DNA of 64,000 nt from Lycorma delicatula. Taxonomy: Eukaryota > Arthropoda > Insecta > Hemiptera > Fulgoridae. Both the position numbers and the translations under genes were made by a program. Positions 1-11,400 of the stretch are shown piece by piece; the stretch's first letter is position 1, and every line of letters starts with the position of its first letter. The DNA lies in NCBI RefSeq assembly GCF_047948215.1, contig NC_134455.1:349120491-349184490 (forward strand). Reading direction: 5' to 3'. The notes beneath the pieces are model-generated. The model did no database searches. It had not been told where the DNA came from and saw only the letters and a list, made by a program, of their open reading frames with translations.

Positions 1-1895
1 ATTGAAAAGCTTGAGGAAATTGTGAATATTATGAATACGTATTTTTGTGGAATAGGAGATAATTTAAGCAAAAAAGATTTTACAACTGTTGAATATGAAT
101 ATAAAACTACCGCCTATGAATGAAAAAAACTATATTAAATGTACTGATGAGATAGAAGTACAACTAATCGTTAAATGTTTGAAATTAAAAAATAGAGGAG
201 TAGATAATATTAATACAAAATAAATTGACATTAGGTTGTTATATAGCTGAACCCTTAGCTTAGCTCACATATTTAATCAGTGCATAGAGAAGGATGTATG
301 GCCTGAAGCTCTAAAGAGAGCTGAAGTTATACTGATCTATTAAGCAGGTCCTAAATGTAATATGAGCAACTATAGGCCTATATCTCTAATATCGAATCTG
401 GGAAAAATCTTGTGAGAAAATAATTCATAAAAGGATTTACTACTTTGTACTTGAATGTAAAATACTAGGACATAATCAATGTGGTTTTATAAACAATAAA
501 CTAATGATGCCCTCAGCTACATAACTAATAAACTATATAATGAATTAGATAAAAATAATTCAATGGCTGTTACATTTTTTGACCTAGCTAAAGCATTTGA
601 CCCTATAGACCACCGGATTTTATTGGATAAGCTTTGTAGATGTGGTATCAAGGGGAAAACTTCTCCTACAGGGTCAGGAAAAACTTTGAAACTTATGGAA
701 AGTTATTTAAAAAACAGGCAACAGAATGCTAGAGTTGGAGTAGACAAAAGTGATTATAGGAAGATATCAATAGGAGTTCCACAAGGTACAATCTTAGGTC
801 CTTCTATTATTTATATTGTATATCAATGATGTTCTTGTGGATACGTGTGAAAGTGCGATTTTGTTATATGCAGATGATGCAGCTGTTATTGCAGCTGCAA
901 AAATTAGATTGAAGTTGAAAGAAAAATGAATGAATACTTAAACAATGTTTCAAATCGGCTAGCCCTGAATAAGTTTATCTCTGAATGTATACAACACAGT
1001 ATTTATGACCTTTGGAACCTACAGTGATAGTGTACCCATGGAAATGAATGTACAAGTCAAAGCCGAAAAGAGTTGAATATATTAAATATTTAAGAATGAT
1101 TATTGATTTTAACCTGAAATGGGATAAACACGTTGAGTATATAATCAAAAAGACTAAATACGTAGTATTTATATTTTTTAAGCTATTGAGAATCACGAAC
1201 ATAAAAATGTTAAGAATGAAATAATACGCCTTTTTCCACAGCTTAGTGATTTACAGAATTATTGCACGGGGTGGTGCATGCAAAACGTGCACAAACTTAA
1301 TACAGTCTAGAAAAGAATATTGAGAATAATAAGGGAAAATACTTTTAGAGAAATTACCTATGAACATTGGCAGATGTTTTCTTATCATTCATTAAATTAC
1401 AACTATATTGAATTACAAAATAAATTCATCAATTCCAATAGTACAACAAGAAATAAATATATTCCAGTGCTGAGAATAAATAAGATTATTACCTTCAAAA
1501 GCAGTTATACCAAAGCTATAAAAATATTTAATCTATTGCTAAATGGTCTCAAAAGATTAGTGAGAAGTAAGTGTACCATAAGCAGAAAACTTAAGAAATG
1601 GATTAGAATGAATATATAAGTTTTATATTTTGTTAAAATACTGAACAGGGTGCTTTAACTTGTTGAAGTGCTCTAGTTGAATTTTTTGAATTCTCTGCTT
1701 AAAAGGATGATGTATGGTTACTACTTTTGGAAATATTTATAAGATGTATATCTATTGTGTTTTAGTTATTAAGTTCATTTTGTTTTAATATGCAAGTTTC
1801 AGTCCTGCGAACAGGTGTAATCACTAGTAGCTCTGCTGGAGTACTGATGTGTATTAGCTGATGTATATTGACTAGTGAAATAAATAAATGTATTT
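1..1895 (+). mobile_element. Decayed CR1/Jockey-type LINE, 3' part (reverse transcriptase)
   Basis: A broken non-LTR retrotransposon runs in from the left edge. Recognisable reverse-transcriptase blocks are a YRPISLIS motif near 373-396, FFDLAKAFD near 575-601, GVPQGT near 773-790 and the catalytic YADD at 867-878. A further stretch near 1075-1200 matches the post-RT 'YLRMIIDFNLKWDKHV' type block. Stops and frameshifts interrupt the frame repeatedly, so it is dead. The likely 3' UTR ends near 1895 in a short AAATAAATAAATG tail, typical of CR1-like elements that end in short repeats rather than poly(A). It lies in the gamma-COP intron, only about 80 bp before the first visible coding exon. Confidence 0.85.
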
Positions 1896-1975
1896 TTATG
1901 GAATCGTAATTTAATGATAAGAAATTTAATATTAATTATTGAACTACTTAAAGTAGTATTTGGTATATTTTTCAG

Positions 1976-2219
1976 ATATATTCGGTTTATTTACAATAGA
2001 GTAATATTGGAGAATGCAGTTGTACGTGCCGCTGCTGTTTCTGCGATGGCACAGTTTGGTGCTGCTTGTCCGGATTTGTTGCCCAATGTCCAAGTATTAC
2101 TCGCTCGATGTCAGATGGATTCTGATGATGAGGTCCGAGATAGAGCTACTTATTATCATAGCATTTTGGAACGTTCAGACAAGCCACTTGCTAATCATTT
2201 TATTGTTGATACATTACAG
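1976..2219 (+). CDS. COPG: Coatomer gamma subunit (gamma-COP), exon with end of trunk domain
   Basis: This exon encodes about 81 residues beginning [14 protein letters not shown] and ending VDTLQ. It matches the last HEAT-type repeats of the gamma-COP trunk (Adaptin_N). Gamma-COP is a subunit of the COPI coat, which forms vesicles for Golgi-to-ER and intra-Golgi transport; the trunk packs with zeta-COP and binds Arf1. The acceptor is TTTTTCAG before 1976 and the donor is CAG|GTAATT at 2220. The first base completes a codon from an upstream exon outside the window, so the N-terminal half is missing here only because of the window edge. There are no stops in frame. The CR1-like LINE ends just upstream. 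Confidence 0.95.
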
Positions 2220-4540
2220 GTAATTGTTTTTAGAGTATTTCTCTGGCTGTTATGTACATTTCCTCTAATGTGATAACTTATATTTGTTATAGGAAATATC
2301 AATTTTGTTGGATCTATTTGTTACTTTTTTTAATACTAATTGCTACCCAGTTATACTTAAAATTATAGTACAGTGTTGAACATAATTATATTTCAGAAGG
2401 AAGATTTCTAAATCATAAATGTAGGAGTAGTATTTTTTTTTTATTAGTGCTTAGTTTTTCTACTACCACTCTTAATATAACATCAGTAATTAGTTCAGTT
2501 TTATTTTTTATTTTAAAATTACATTGTCTAAGAGAAGATCTCAAACCCAGTAATATGTAAGGTATAGCTTTTTTATGAATTTTAAAATTAATTGCCTAAC
2601 AGAAGGTTTGTTAGTAAGTTATACATGTACAGCTTTTTTATGATTTGCTTGTATAAGAACAGTTAGTTTTTTCACTGTGCTATCGAAATTAACTAATCTG
2701 GCTGCTAATTACTTTTCAAGTTCTCTTGCTTCTTCTGAAAATAAATTAGTCTTTTTTTAATATACCTTCAACATTTATATTATATTCTTGTGTAAATTAT
2801 TCTCCTTATTTTAGTAATTATAAATCAATGAGCTGTTATACTTCCTCATATTATTTTTTACTTTTTTGTGGCAGTTCTCATTTTAACTTGCGCCTGCTTT
2901 CATTGGTGCAGGTAAATAATGCTTTTATTAAAATTTGAGGTATTTTTCAGTCTTTAGCCTATGTTCCTTTACAGCTTGTTCTACTTTGATCAAGAGCATA
3001 CTAATTGAGATGATATATCATTAATTACTATATTTTATTCTTGCTTTAAATTTTTAGAGCTCTTTGAAATTTAGATTGTAGTACAGTTTTCTTTGAAATC
3101 AGATCATTTTCCTAGTTCTGTATCTGATTTTTTTCTTCTGTATTTATTTTCTGTATATTCCTTCCACGTATTAGCTTTCTTTTTACTGTCTGAGAGTGGT
3201 ATTCCATACAAATATGATATCATACCCTGGCTTCATTTCCCCTAATTTTTTCCTAATGTTTAGAAAGGTTTTTGTAAATTTTTTTTCTTCATCATCACTA
3301 CTTATAGTTATTTACAAGTTGGCTGCGGTATTTTTTTAATGTGTATAATTTTCATGGATTGTAAGTCTAACTGTGCAGTTTTTACTGGTGCATTACAGAA
3401 TACTTTCATTTTACAAGTTTTTTTGCCTTTCTAATACTGTTGGTCATCAACAAAACTATTTTTTATTACTTATCACTGTGATGGTCTATTCAAATGTCTT
3501 TCTTATTTAGGCTCCAACCATACTGATCTCATATATCTGGTATTGTACCAAAGTGACAGTAAATTTTATCTTCTTTTTACCAACTATTAGGACCTGTACC
3601 GCCCTTAAGGAATTTTTTTTCTAATTTTCACCAATAAATATTTAGGGACCTCTGCTGCATTTAAAAAAATAAATTATATAAGTTACTTATATTTCATGTT
3701 TTCCCTCTGAAAATTAGAAAGTAGGAATAAATCTTATTTTTATAGAAAATTAATTTGAAATAAAGAATTTTGGGTAGAAAAATGTAATTAAGAATTCAAA
3801 AAATTGTATGAATGGAAAAAATCAAAAATCATTTGTGTTATTAAAATTAATAATCCAAAAAATGTATAAATTGCAAAATCGTAAAAATAATTTAAAAAAT
3901 TGTACAAACTAAAAACATTATATAAATATTACAAAAATATGTAAATATTAAAACAAAAATTATGTAAAAAAACTGTTCTACAAATATCATACAGCCTGGA
4001 AAATATTTTATTATAAAAATCAATAATATGTTCATATGGAACATTTAAAATTATAATTGTATATCATAACATCAAACTAATTATGCTGTTATTATTATAC
4101 AGGGAAAAAATATTTGCTTTTAAAGTAATGAAACATTTTAATAAAAACATTCATAGACAACATTAACTAAAACAAAAGGAAATCAATTTCTGTTAAACAT
4201 CAACTGACATAATATTTTATCACTTTTTACGAGAACATATTTTGAAAATACTAGAAATTTATTTAGTTTTAAAAATGGTTTACTATTTTTCACAATAAAA
4301 AAAAATTGCAAAAATATTTAATCTTTGAATTATTGTTAAATTTGTAACAAAAGATTACAATAATATAGAAAATAAACCTATAAAATTGGCAGTGCATTAT
4401 TTTCTGGAGGAAGTTATACTTAAAATACAGATAACCCAGTTGTTTTAGCATTTAATACAAAAATAATAATTTGAAAAATATTAAATCTATAAAAATCATA
4501 AATATTTTAATTCAAAGATTATTAAATCATTAAAATATAA

Positions 4541-4605
4541 GTTAAACTTTCAAAATATTTATTGCCAAATAAATTAAATCATAATAAATATTTTGAAAGT
4601 TTAAC
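4541..4605. repeat. Perfect 23-bp inverted repeat with 19-nt spacer
   Basis: The arm at 4541-4563 (GTTAAACTTTCAAAATATTT plus ATT) is exactly reverse-complemented at 4583-4605. It lies in intronic DNA about 100 bp before the mariner element. There is no T-tract or coding context suggesting a terminator. Confidence 0.9.
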
Positions 4606-4710
4606 TTTCAAAGAGATATCCTAGTTGTATGTATATTTTTTGTAGATGCATTTTCAAAAATTATGATCAAAAAACTGAATGAAGTCATTCCTGAAATGAT
4701 GTGTGAAGTA

Positions 4711-5689
4711 CAGTATGTTTCAAAATGAATATCGTGGTTTATAGCTATGTAATATTTCTTAAATTTCAGGTACATTCATTAGTTATACATGAAATGAAAC
4801 TCAAACAGTTTTAGCCATGCACAAGCTCATAAACTGTTTCCTGTACCTTCTGCTTGAAAGTTTAGTAGCAAAGATGGTAATCCCCTGACAGAAAGTGTGT
4901 TTTGCAGTTTGCAAAGTGAGAATCTGAATTTTCGTTTGAGCATTCTGTTAGAAGTTCCGTTATGATCCTCCAAGTGATAATAATGTTCGTAGATGGCATA
5001 AACAATTTGAAACTGCTGCCTGTATTTGTAAAGGGAAGGAGTACAGGGTGACTGAGTATGTCCAAAGACAATTTTGAACATATTAGAGAGTCTTTTGTGC
5101 ATGGTCCTAGGAAATCTATTAGGAAGGCTAGCTGCGAATTAGCAATTCTAGTGACATCTGTGTACAGTGTTTTAAGGAAACACTTACAACTGTGTCCATA
5201 TTTTTTACAGCTGTTACAAGTTCTAAAGCCTACAGAGTACAGTTTGTGTGCTAGCTTCGCAAATGAAATGATGACAATAAAGACTTTCTTTATTGTGCTA
5301 TATTCAGTGACAAATCAACATTTCATGTTAATGGAAGAGTAAAAATTAATAATGTGTTTATCTGTGGATAAGAAATATTGCAGTGTGAATGAAACTCCTG
5401 AATCTTTTTTGTGCTGTATCCTGACGGCAAGTTTACGGGCTGTTTTTTTCACAGAAGCAAGTGTGTTTGGACTGAAGCATCAATTACTTCAGACTTGCTG
5501 ATTAAAGTATGGGATAAACTCTCCTATCGGCTGGACGTGTACCATGTGACGAATGGTGCTCACATTGAACACTTGTAGGAAAAACTGTTTGAGTTGCTCT
5601 TTCATTTCACGTATAATTTATCAATGTAAGTAAAACTTAATAATTATTACGTAACATTAAAACCCTGTTATTGATTTTGAAACACACGG
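4711..5689 (+). mobile_element. Mariner-like DNA transposon (DUF4817-type), full length but inactive
   Basis: A 979-bp element with 20-bp terminal inverted repeats: CAGTATGTTTCAAAATGAAT at 4711-4730, and the reverse complement of CCGTGTGTTTCAAAATCAAT at 5670-5689. TA lies on both sides (4709-4710 and 5690-5691), the Tc1/mariner target duplication. Inside, 5058-5340 encodes a helix-turn-helix and early catalytic region with recognisable strings (RESFVHGPRKS, KASCELA, LQLLQVLKP, TNQHFMLME). A later frame near 5500-5577 encodes the C-terminal signature YRLDVYHVTNGAHIEHL. Stops and frameshifts separate the blocks, so it makes no working transposase. Confidence 0.88.
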
Positions 5690-5879
5690 TAGGTATAATT
5701 ATGATATGGTCAATTAAAGCATTTATTTAGATGCTGGTTGGTTATAAGTAGGACCTTGTACCAAACACTATGAATTTTGTATTAAAATGGTACAGTATCA
5801 GTCAACTGAGTCTGGTACAATTTAATTCTTCTAATGTTAGAATTTAATATTTAGAATTACTCAGTATGACATAAAAAAA

Positions 5880-6640
5880 TAAGTTGGAGGATAGACAAAA
5901 AAGTGTGGGAGGTTTTTCACCTCCCACACTGAAGGGAAACAGAGGAGAGAATAGGACGCCTCACTGTAAATACTCGTTCAGGGTATACTTAACCAGTGCC
6001 CCAGTCAATGTGTTAACTAATCTTACTTTATCGCTTTCTACTCTATTTATTTATTTTGCTTCTTATATTCAAATGCCAAATATTTGTTTGAAAATGCTAT
6101 TGGAATTTTGGAGATGACAAAAAAGCTGTAGATTTAAACTGGATATCACAACTGAACAGAATATCAAAGAAGATGTTGTCCAAACATATTCTATTGATAG
6201 AAGATGATTAAAGTCTTAGGGACGAAATATTAAGATTAAGAAACAAGTGTTACTCTTTAAGTCTATGTATGTAAATGATGTCTATAATATTGTGAATTCC
6301 AGTTATAATTCTGATTATTTGTGTCGATCTCAAAATAAAGACTTGTCTGTCAGCTTAGGATGGTAAAATCTAATTTATTTTAAGAGGGAGTTACATAGAT
6401 TTGAAGCTGATGAAAAGTGTAGTATCTGTCATATGATGAGCATGGAATGTCTGTTTCTCCTCATTACGATGAAGATATGTCTTGCTGTTTGTGGAGGATA
6501 GCAGAATTCAAAAGGAAAAAGATACACTTTTTGGTATAAAAGTTAAAAAGCAACTGAACTATGTATATGTGTACATGTCAGACATTAAAAACGGGTTTTT
6601 TAAACATTCAGGAGGAAGATTTTTGAAAATTTAAAATAAA
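5880..6640 (+). pseudogene. Unidentified decayed coding region
   Basis: Three or more frames carry protein-like sequence broken by stops: about 5884-6117 (a 77-codon open stretch), then near 6236-6360 (LRNKCYSL, YVNDVYNIVNSSYNSDYL and SQNKDLSVSLGW, with a frameshift between the first two), then FKRELHRFEADEKCSICH near 6381-6432. Codon-like composition and ordered frame switches suggest a once-coding sequence. I cannot assign a family. A transposon-derived or captured gene is possible. A tight perfect hairpin sits at 5902-5930. Confidence 0.4.
5902..5930. repeat. Perfect 12-bp hairpin, 5-nt loop
   Basis: AGTGTGGGAGGT at 5902-5913 and ACCTCCCACACT at 5919-5930 are exact complements. The arms are GC-rich against an AT-rich background. 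Confidence 0.9.
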
Positions 6641-7275
6641 ATATGTAATTATCTATAATTTTAGTTTGTTAGGTTGTGTTTGTTTTATTAATAATTTATA
6701 ATTGCAGAGGAAAAACGAAGAATAAAAAAAAGATTAAGAATTTGAAGTTGAGCAATATTATTAAATAGTAAAAGATTTTATATGGACATTATTGGAATAA
6801 ATTGATAATTAAATTTAAATATTGTAAATGAAGTGATTTGGAATTGTAGTATTTGAAGATTAATATTTTTTTTTATATAAACTCAGCTGTTTTCTAATTC
6901 TTTACTTATATAAATAAATTATTATTGTTATTAATTTTACATCTTCCATATCAATACTTTCAATAATCACGTACTATAAGTTCAGAAAAAATAGGAAAAC
7001 ATGAGTTTGTAATATCAAAAGAAAGTAGTTACATTGTATGAGATTCTACTGGAAAATATAATTTAATCAAATTAAACTAATCTTGTACAATCACCAATAA
7101 CTTCCCTGTGTATGGAAAAGTTATTTTTGTGTTGAGATTAGAGAAATAATCTTGAAATAAAATTTTTGTATTATTCAGCTATTTTTGTTATTGTTCTCAC
7201 AAATTTATTTAGCAGTAATTAAAATTTTAATAATATTATTGGTGCAGAAAATGTGTGTGATCAAGTTGGAAGCTT

Positions 7276-8265
7276 TATGAAAACTAAAACCGTCCATCAG
7301 ATTTTTATACAAATCGCATCCATCACCTTTTAGATTCTGTGGAGTGGTATTAAGATTTTGTTTTTTAATGATATTTTACCATGGTGAGAACAAAACAGAG
7401 ACTGTTTATTAAACTTCCTGTTGCATAACTTGACGTTCATCATTTGTTACTAAAAAACTATTAGACCAATCATGTTTTTTTGACCAATCTTTTCATATGC
7501 AAATACATTCTATTTTATCATTTACAAAATTTCAGATCAGTATCTTTAATAATTTTTGAGTTATTCAAACCGTAAAAGCACATTATGTGTGGATGGATGT
7601 ATACCGTGTAAATATACAAGACAAGGCTTATTAAATTCATAATTTTATTTTAAATAGATGAATATGATATTTGATGAAATGCATTGTTAAACGTGCATTT
7701 ATTAGGGATTATTTGTTAGAATTCATCGTTGTGTTATTGTGGTAACTAAAAAAAAAAATAAATCACCCTTCAGGAAGTCAGTTCTTTTTTTTCTGATAGT
7801 CTATCCTACATTCACAGATTGAATGTTTTACAATTTAATGGTTGTATAAACCTGTACCTACTAACTAATAAGAGCTAGACTGCTTCAAGTCTGTTTAGGG
7901 AGAAAAAAGGTTATTCATGAATAACTATTATTATTATTTTTTATAAATTAAGTAAAAACAAAATTATAAAAATAAAAAAAAGATCACTAATTTTGATAAA
8001 AAATGTTGAAGGTGATAAGGTAAAAATATGGGCTGCATGTGTAAAAATTTTAGTATGTTCAATTCAGTGGTTTTTTTAAAATAACAAGCGATAAAAGTCA
8101 AGGTGCACAACAGAAAACTCAAAAAATGATATCTTTTGTTTTTCACTGTGGTAAAACATTTTAAGAAAAAAGTGTAAAACTAAAGTTTAATATCATTAAA
8201 TGCAGAATAAAATAATCTAAAAGGTGATGAAATTTGTTTCAAAATCTAATAGAGAGTTCTATTTT
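7276..8265. mobile_element. Long foldback element (about 1 kb, diverged arms)
   Basis: The sequence near 7276-7560 reappears, inverted and diverged, near 7980-8265. Clear anchors are CATCACCTTTTAGATT at 7321-7336 against AATCTAAAAGGTGATG at 8214-8229, CCATGGTGA near 7380 against CACTGTGG near 8144, and CTTGACGTTCATC near 7429 against GATAAAAGTCAAG near 8090. Each arm is roughly 280-300 bp. There is no coding capacity, which fits a non-autonomous foldback or MITE-like DNA element. The exact ends were not resolved. Confidence 0.65.
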
Positions 8266-8669
8266 AGTATAGACTTTTCGTGGATTTACATCCTGGATTG
8301 TATATTCAATACTATCTAGAAGTTACTTTTTACTTTAGCTTTCAACTTGTTACTATAGCTTTTTATTTTTAATAATAATGCCATTTAAATGTGCATTGAA
8401 AAGTGTGAAAACATATTAATTTTCCATTTAATTACCACACACTGGTATCTGTGTTTGTATGTTATGCATTTTGAAGTTACTTCTAAAAGTATAAAAGTGG
8501 ATTAGCCTTTATCTGTTTAAATATTATTAAAAAGAGAAACTACTGCTCTGATGAAAATTGATAAAAAGGTGCTCAGTAATTATGATTAAATAAATGTAAA
8601 AGAGTATGCTTGCTTAATATTATGAATTTGGATTTTTATTAAATATATCAACTTTAATGTTTTAAATAG

Positions 8670-8829
8670 GTGTCTGTTCCAAGTCTAGAAAAAGCTTTGC
8701 ATCAATATACATTAAATCCCAGTGCCATTCCGTTTGACATGAAATCTGTTCCTCTGGCATCTGCTGTTCCAACAGAAGATCCAAATGCTGTTATTAAGAT
8801 TGCTACTGATGGAATTATTACTACTCCAG
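8670..8829 (+). CDS. COPG: Gamma-COP, linker exon
   Basis: Encodes 53 residues ([18 protein letters not shown]... to ...DGIITTP) plus one base of a split glycine codon. The first part matches the conserved end of the gamma-COP trunk (SIPGLERALQQYTLEPS in vertebrates). The [12 protein letters not shown] block is the start of the linker to the appendage. The acceptor is AAATAG before 8670 and the donor is CCAG|GTATTT. The phase, 0 in and 1 out, agrees with both neighbouring exons. Confidence 0.95.
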
Positions 8830-9429
8830 GTATTTAATAAAACTATTATTTATATTTGTCTTATTTATACTACCGCATTTTAAAGTTTAGATTTGAACAG
8901 TTATCACCTCTGTTTTGCTTTTAATGTGTATACAAATTTAATTCAAAGTTCGTTTTATTGAAAGCTTTTTGATATCTGCTATTAAGATTACAAAATAACC
9001 TGCTGAAGGAGGTTACAAAAATCTTGAAAGGATGACATTCCATTTCATTATAAAAATTTCTTCACTGAAATTCAATGTTTTGAATTCTCCATAGTTCCAT
9101 GTGTATATTTCTGAAAATAGATCATGTAATAAATTCTGCAAATACAGCAAAAAGGTTTTATACATATATATTTATTATTTTACTGAAATTAATTTTTTTA
9201 GTCATATTAATCATCTGTACTTTTAAATTATATTTAAACTAGCTGCAGAGCATGCCTATGGATGCCTCCGCAGTTAGGCCCTCCAGGCAGGTTGCCCTGG
9301 TGGGCGGTGTCTTGGAATGGAACTATTATGTGTCCAAAATTGATTACCTCTTGTGTAAAAAAATTTTTTTTTTTATTGATGAAAATTGATATAATGAAAG
9401 TTAAATTAGAAATTTAACTCTAGAAATAA

Positions 9430-10525
9430 CTATTAACAAATTGAGATTTTCCACTAGTGATCGGTACATTTCGGTGCCTACTTTTTGGTTATAGATCATT
9501 ATTTTATGAAGAAAATCAATCACATAAACAAATAAAAAATATATAAAAAAAATTTTATAACAATTCTTAAATTAAATGCACTAAAAGGGAAAAAATAATT
9601 TTAGGACAGTATCTCAGAGTGGATTTGACAACAAGCTTTGATGATGATATGTAAGATTATGTGAAAGTAATAGCTTCAAATTAAAAATTTGATGTTTTTG
9701 CAAATTTTTTCTTATGCGTGTTTGCACCCCACTCTTCAGGCCATTCATCACGCATAAGAAAAAATTGGCAAAAACATCAAATTTTTAATTTAAAGCTATG
9801 GCTTTCACATAATCTTATATATTACCAAAGCTTGTCAAATCCATTCTGAGATACTGTTCTAAAATTATTTTTTACATTTTATTAGTGCGTTTAATTTAAG
9901 AGTGGTTATTAAGAAGTTTTTTTATATATTCTTTATTTTCTACTTTTTAGTCTTCATAAGTTCATACTTTGCAGCTGTACTAGTGCACATGTTTGAATGT
10001 ATTTAGCTAAAGATCGGATCAGTATGTTTTACGGTGGGTGAGTGCAATCAAAACATAGGGCTAAACGATTTAATTTCTGGATAACAAAGATGTGGTCGAT
10101 CAAGAGTGTACTTGATGCGTTAAACAGTTAGTGCCTGACTGCTGATACATATGGCGTTTAAATCATGAAAATCAAATGAGCGGTTATCAAGATATTACGG
10201 TGTCACCGCATTGCACTCCTTCCCCTTATTTCCGAATGGTATCTTGAAAATATTGTCATTTGACGGGTACCACTGGAAGTGGATGGGGTTATCGTTGGGG
10301 GAGGTCAAAAAATTTTTTCAGTGCTAGGACTGTTTGTTTTCGAGATAATTCAGATGTGGTTAAAAAGTACTAAATTTTCCCAAAACTTTGATATATATGT
10401 TGCATATATATTGATATATATATGGTATATCAATATATAATAATATAACAAATATACACTGGACCACACGAGACATGTATTAACGAATTGGAATTTTCAG
10501 CTAATTATTGGTATATTCTGTGCTA
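9430..10525. repeat. Diverged direct repeats bracketing the foldback
   Basis: The stretch 9435-9481 (AATTGAGATTTTCCACTAGT then GATCGGTACATT) resembles 10484-10525 (AATTGGAATTTTCAGCTAAT then TATTGGTATATT) in the same orientation. The two copies flank the foldback and about 500 bp of unidentified, moderately GC-rich DNA at 10020-10360. They may be parts of one larger unnamed element. Confidence 0.35.
9520..9965. mobile_element. Foldback/MITE-like element with about 200-bp arms
   Basis: Two arms of about 200 bp are nearly exact reverse complements around a 28-nt loop at 9721-9748. Matching anchors include CTTATGCGTG at 9711-9720 against CACGCATAAG at 9749-9758, ATTAAAAATTTGATGTTTTTG against CAAAAACATCAAATTTTTAA, and ACAGTATCTCAGA near 9606 against TCTGAGATACTGT near 9845. 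Differences are a few substitutions and short indels, so it is younger than the foldback at 7276-8265. It has no coding potential. Confidence 0.85.
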
Positions 10526-10558
10526 AGCTAAGGGGGATGCGCACGCATGCACACATGC

Positions 10559-10577
10559 ACACACACACACACACACA
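10559..10577. repeat. (CA)n microsatellite
   Basis: A run of CA dinucleotides, preceded by imperfect GCACGCATGCACACATGC units. Confidence 0.9.
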
Positions 10578-10699
10578 AATGCCGTTTTGTAGGGTAGGAT
10601 TCTCTTAAATGAACCACCTAGTACAGAATATCGAGTTTAGACATGTCTTAAAAGCATAAAAATAAATTAAAAAGTAACTGAGAAGATCCAAAATTTATT

Positions 10700-11400
10700 A
10701 AAGGTATCGTCACTATTATAAGAAATATATGTCAACAAAACAATATTGAATCTAATAAAAAATGTTATACACAAAAAAAAATCTTACCTATAGGGTTTTC
10801 ACTCTCAGCAATTATGTTAGAAATATATTTACAGGATTTTGAGAGTATAGAACATTGCATACACATAAAACTTTAATAAGGACACACTATGTTGATGATA
10901 TTCTCATTATATATAACTTTGTAATAAACAATGAAAATTTAAAATTCACATTTGAAATAGTTAATAGAATGTTAAATTACTTAGATGTTAGTATCGAAAT
11001 AAACAAGGACAACCAAATTGAAACATTAATATATAAAATACCTACAACTAATAATATAACAATTCATAAAAATCAATTCATCCTTCGTCTCATAAAAATT
11101 AATACATAAATATGATTAATAGAACAATCAAATACACACACAATAACAAAGAAAAGTTAAATAATAAAATAAACATCATAAAACATTTAGCCATTGAAAA
11201 TGGATATGATACTACTTGTTGGGTAAAGTTAACAAAAAATAAAAGAACACACAGCTCGTATTTGCCAAAAGAAATTGGACTTTAATTAGAAAGAAAACAA
11301 ATGAACTTATGATAAATCATAACCTTAAAAAATTAAAAGAAATTATGAAATAAACATAACTTAATGATACTTAAGAAATATCAGCTGAATCAACATATGA
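10700..11400 (+). mobile_element. Penelope-like element, reverse transcriptase fragment
   Basis: One frame near 10750-10850 encodes KILPIGFSLSAIMLEIYLQDFE, matching the Penelope RT block 'GLPMGSPISALLAEIYL'. A second frame, 10855-11109, carries the catalytic YVDD at 10888-10899, followed by IINFVIN, LNYLDVSIEI and YKIPTTNN, the usual Penelope FLDI...YRKPTTT region. Degraded downstream sequence continues to about 11300-11400. Stops and a frameshift make it inactive. The GIY-YIG endonuclease part of what is probably the same element lies at 15010-15420. Confidence 0.85.

Larger units (their letters stand above)
2220..8669 (+). other. COPG: Gamma-COP intron (6.4 kb)
   Basis: A long AT-rich intron between the trunk exon and the linker exon. 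It contains a perfect 23-bp hairpin (4541-4605), a full-length mariner-like element (4711-5689), an unidentified coding relic (about 5880-6640) and a long foldback element (about 7276-8265). The stretch 2280-4540 shows only AT-rich sequence with T- and A-runs, and I recognise no element in it. Confidence 0.85.

Noticed and set aside
5902..5930. Rho-independent-type terminators at the perfect hairpins
   Set aside because: This is eukaryotic intronic DNA, and the hairpins lack the required context. They are reported as inverted repeats only.
10558..10580. (CA)n, (GT)n, (GA)n and long (TA)n tracts as regulatory sites
   Set aside because: They are simple microsatellites in introns or intergenic DNA, with no promoter context.
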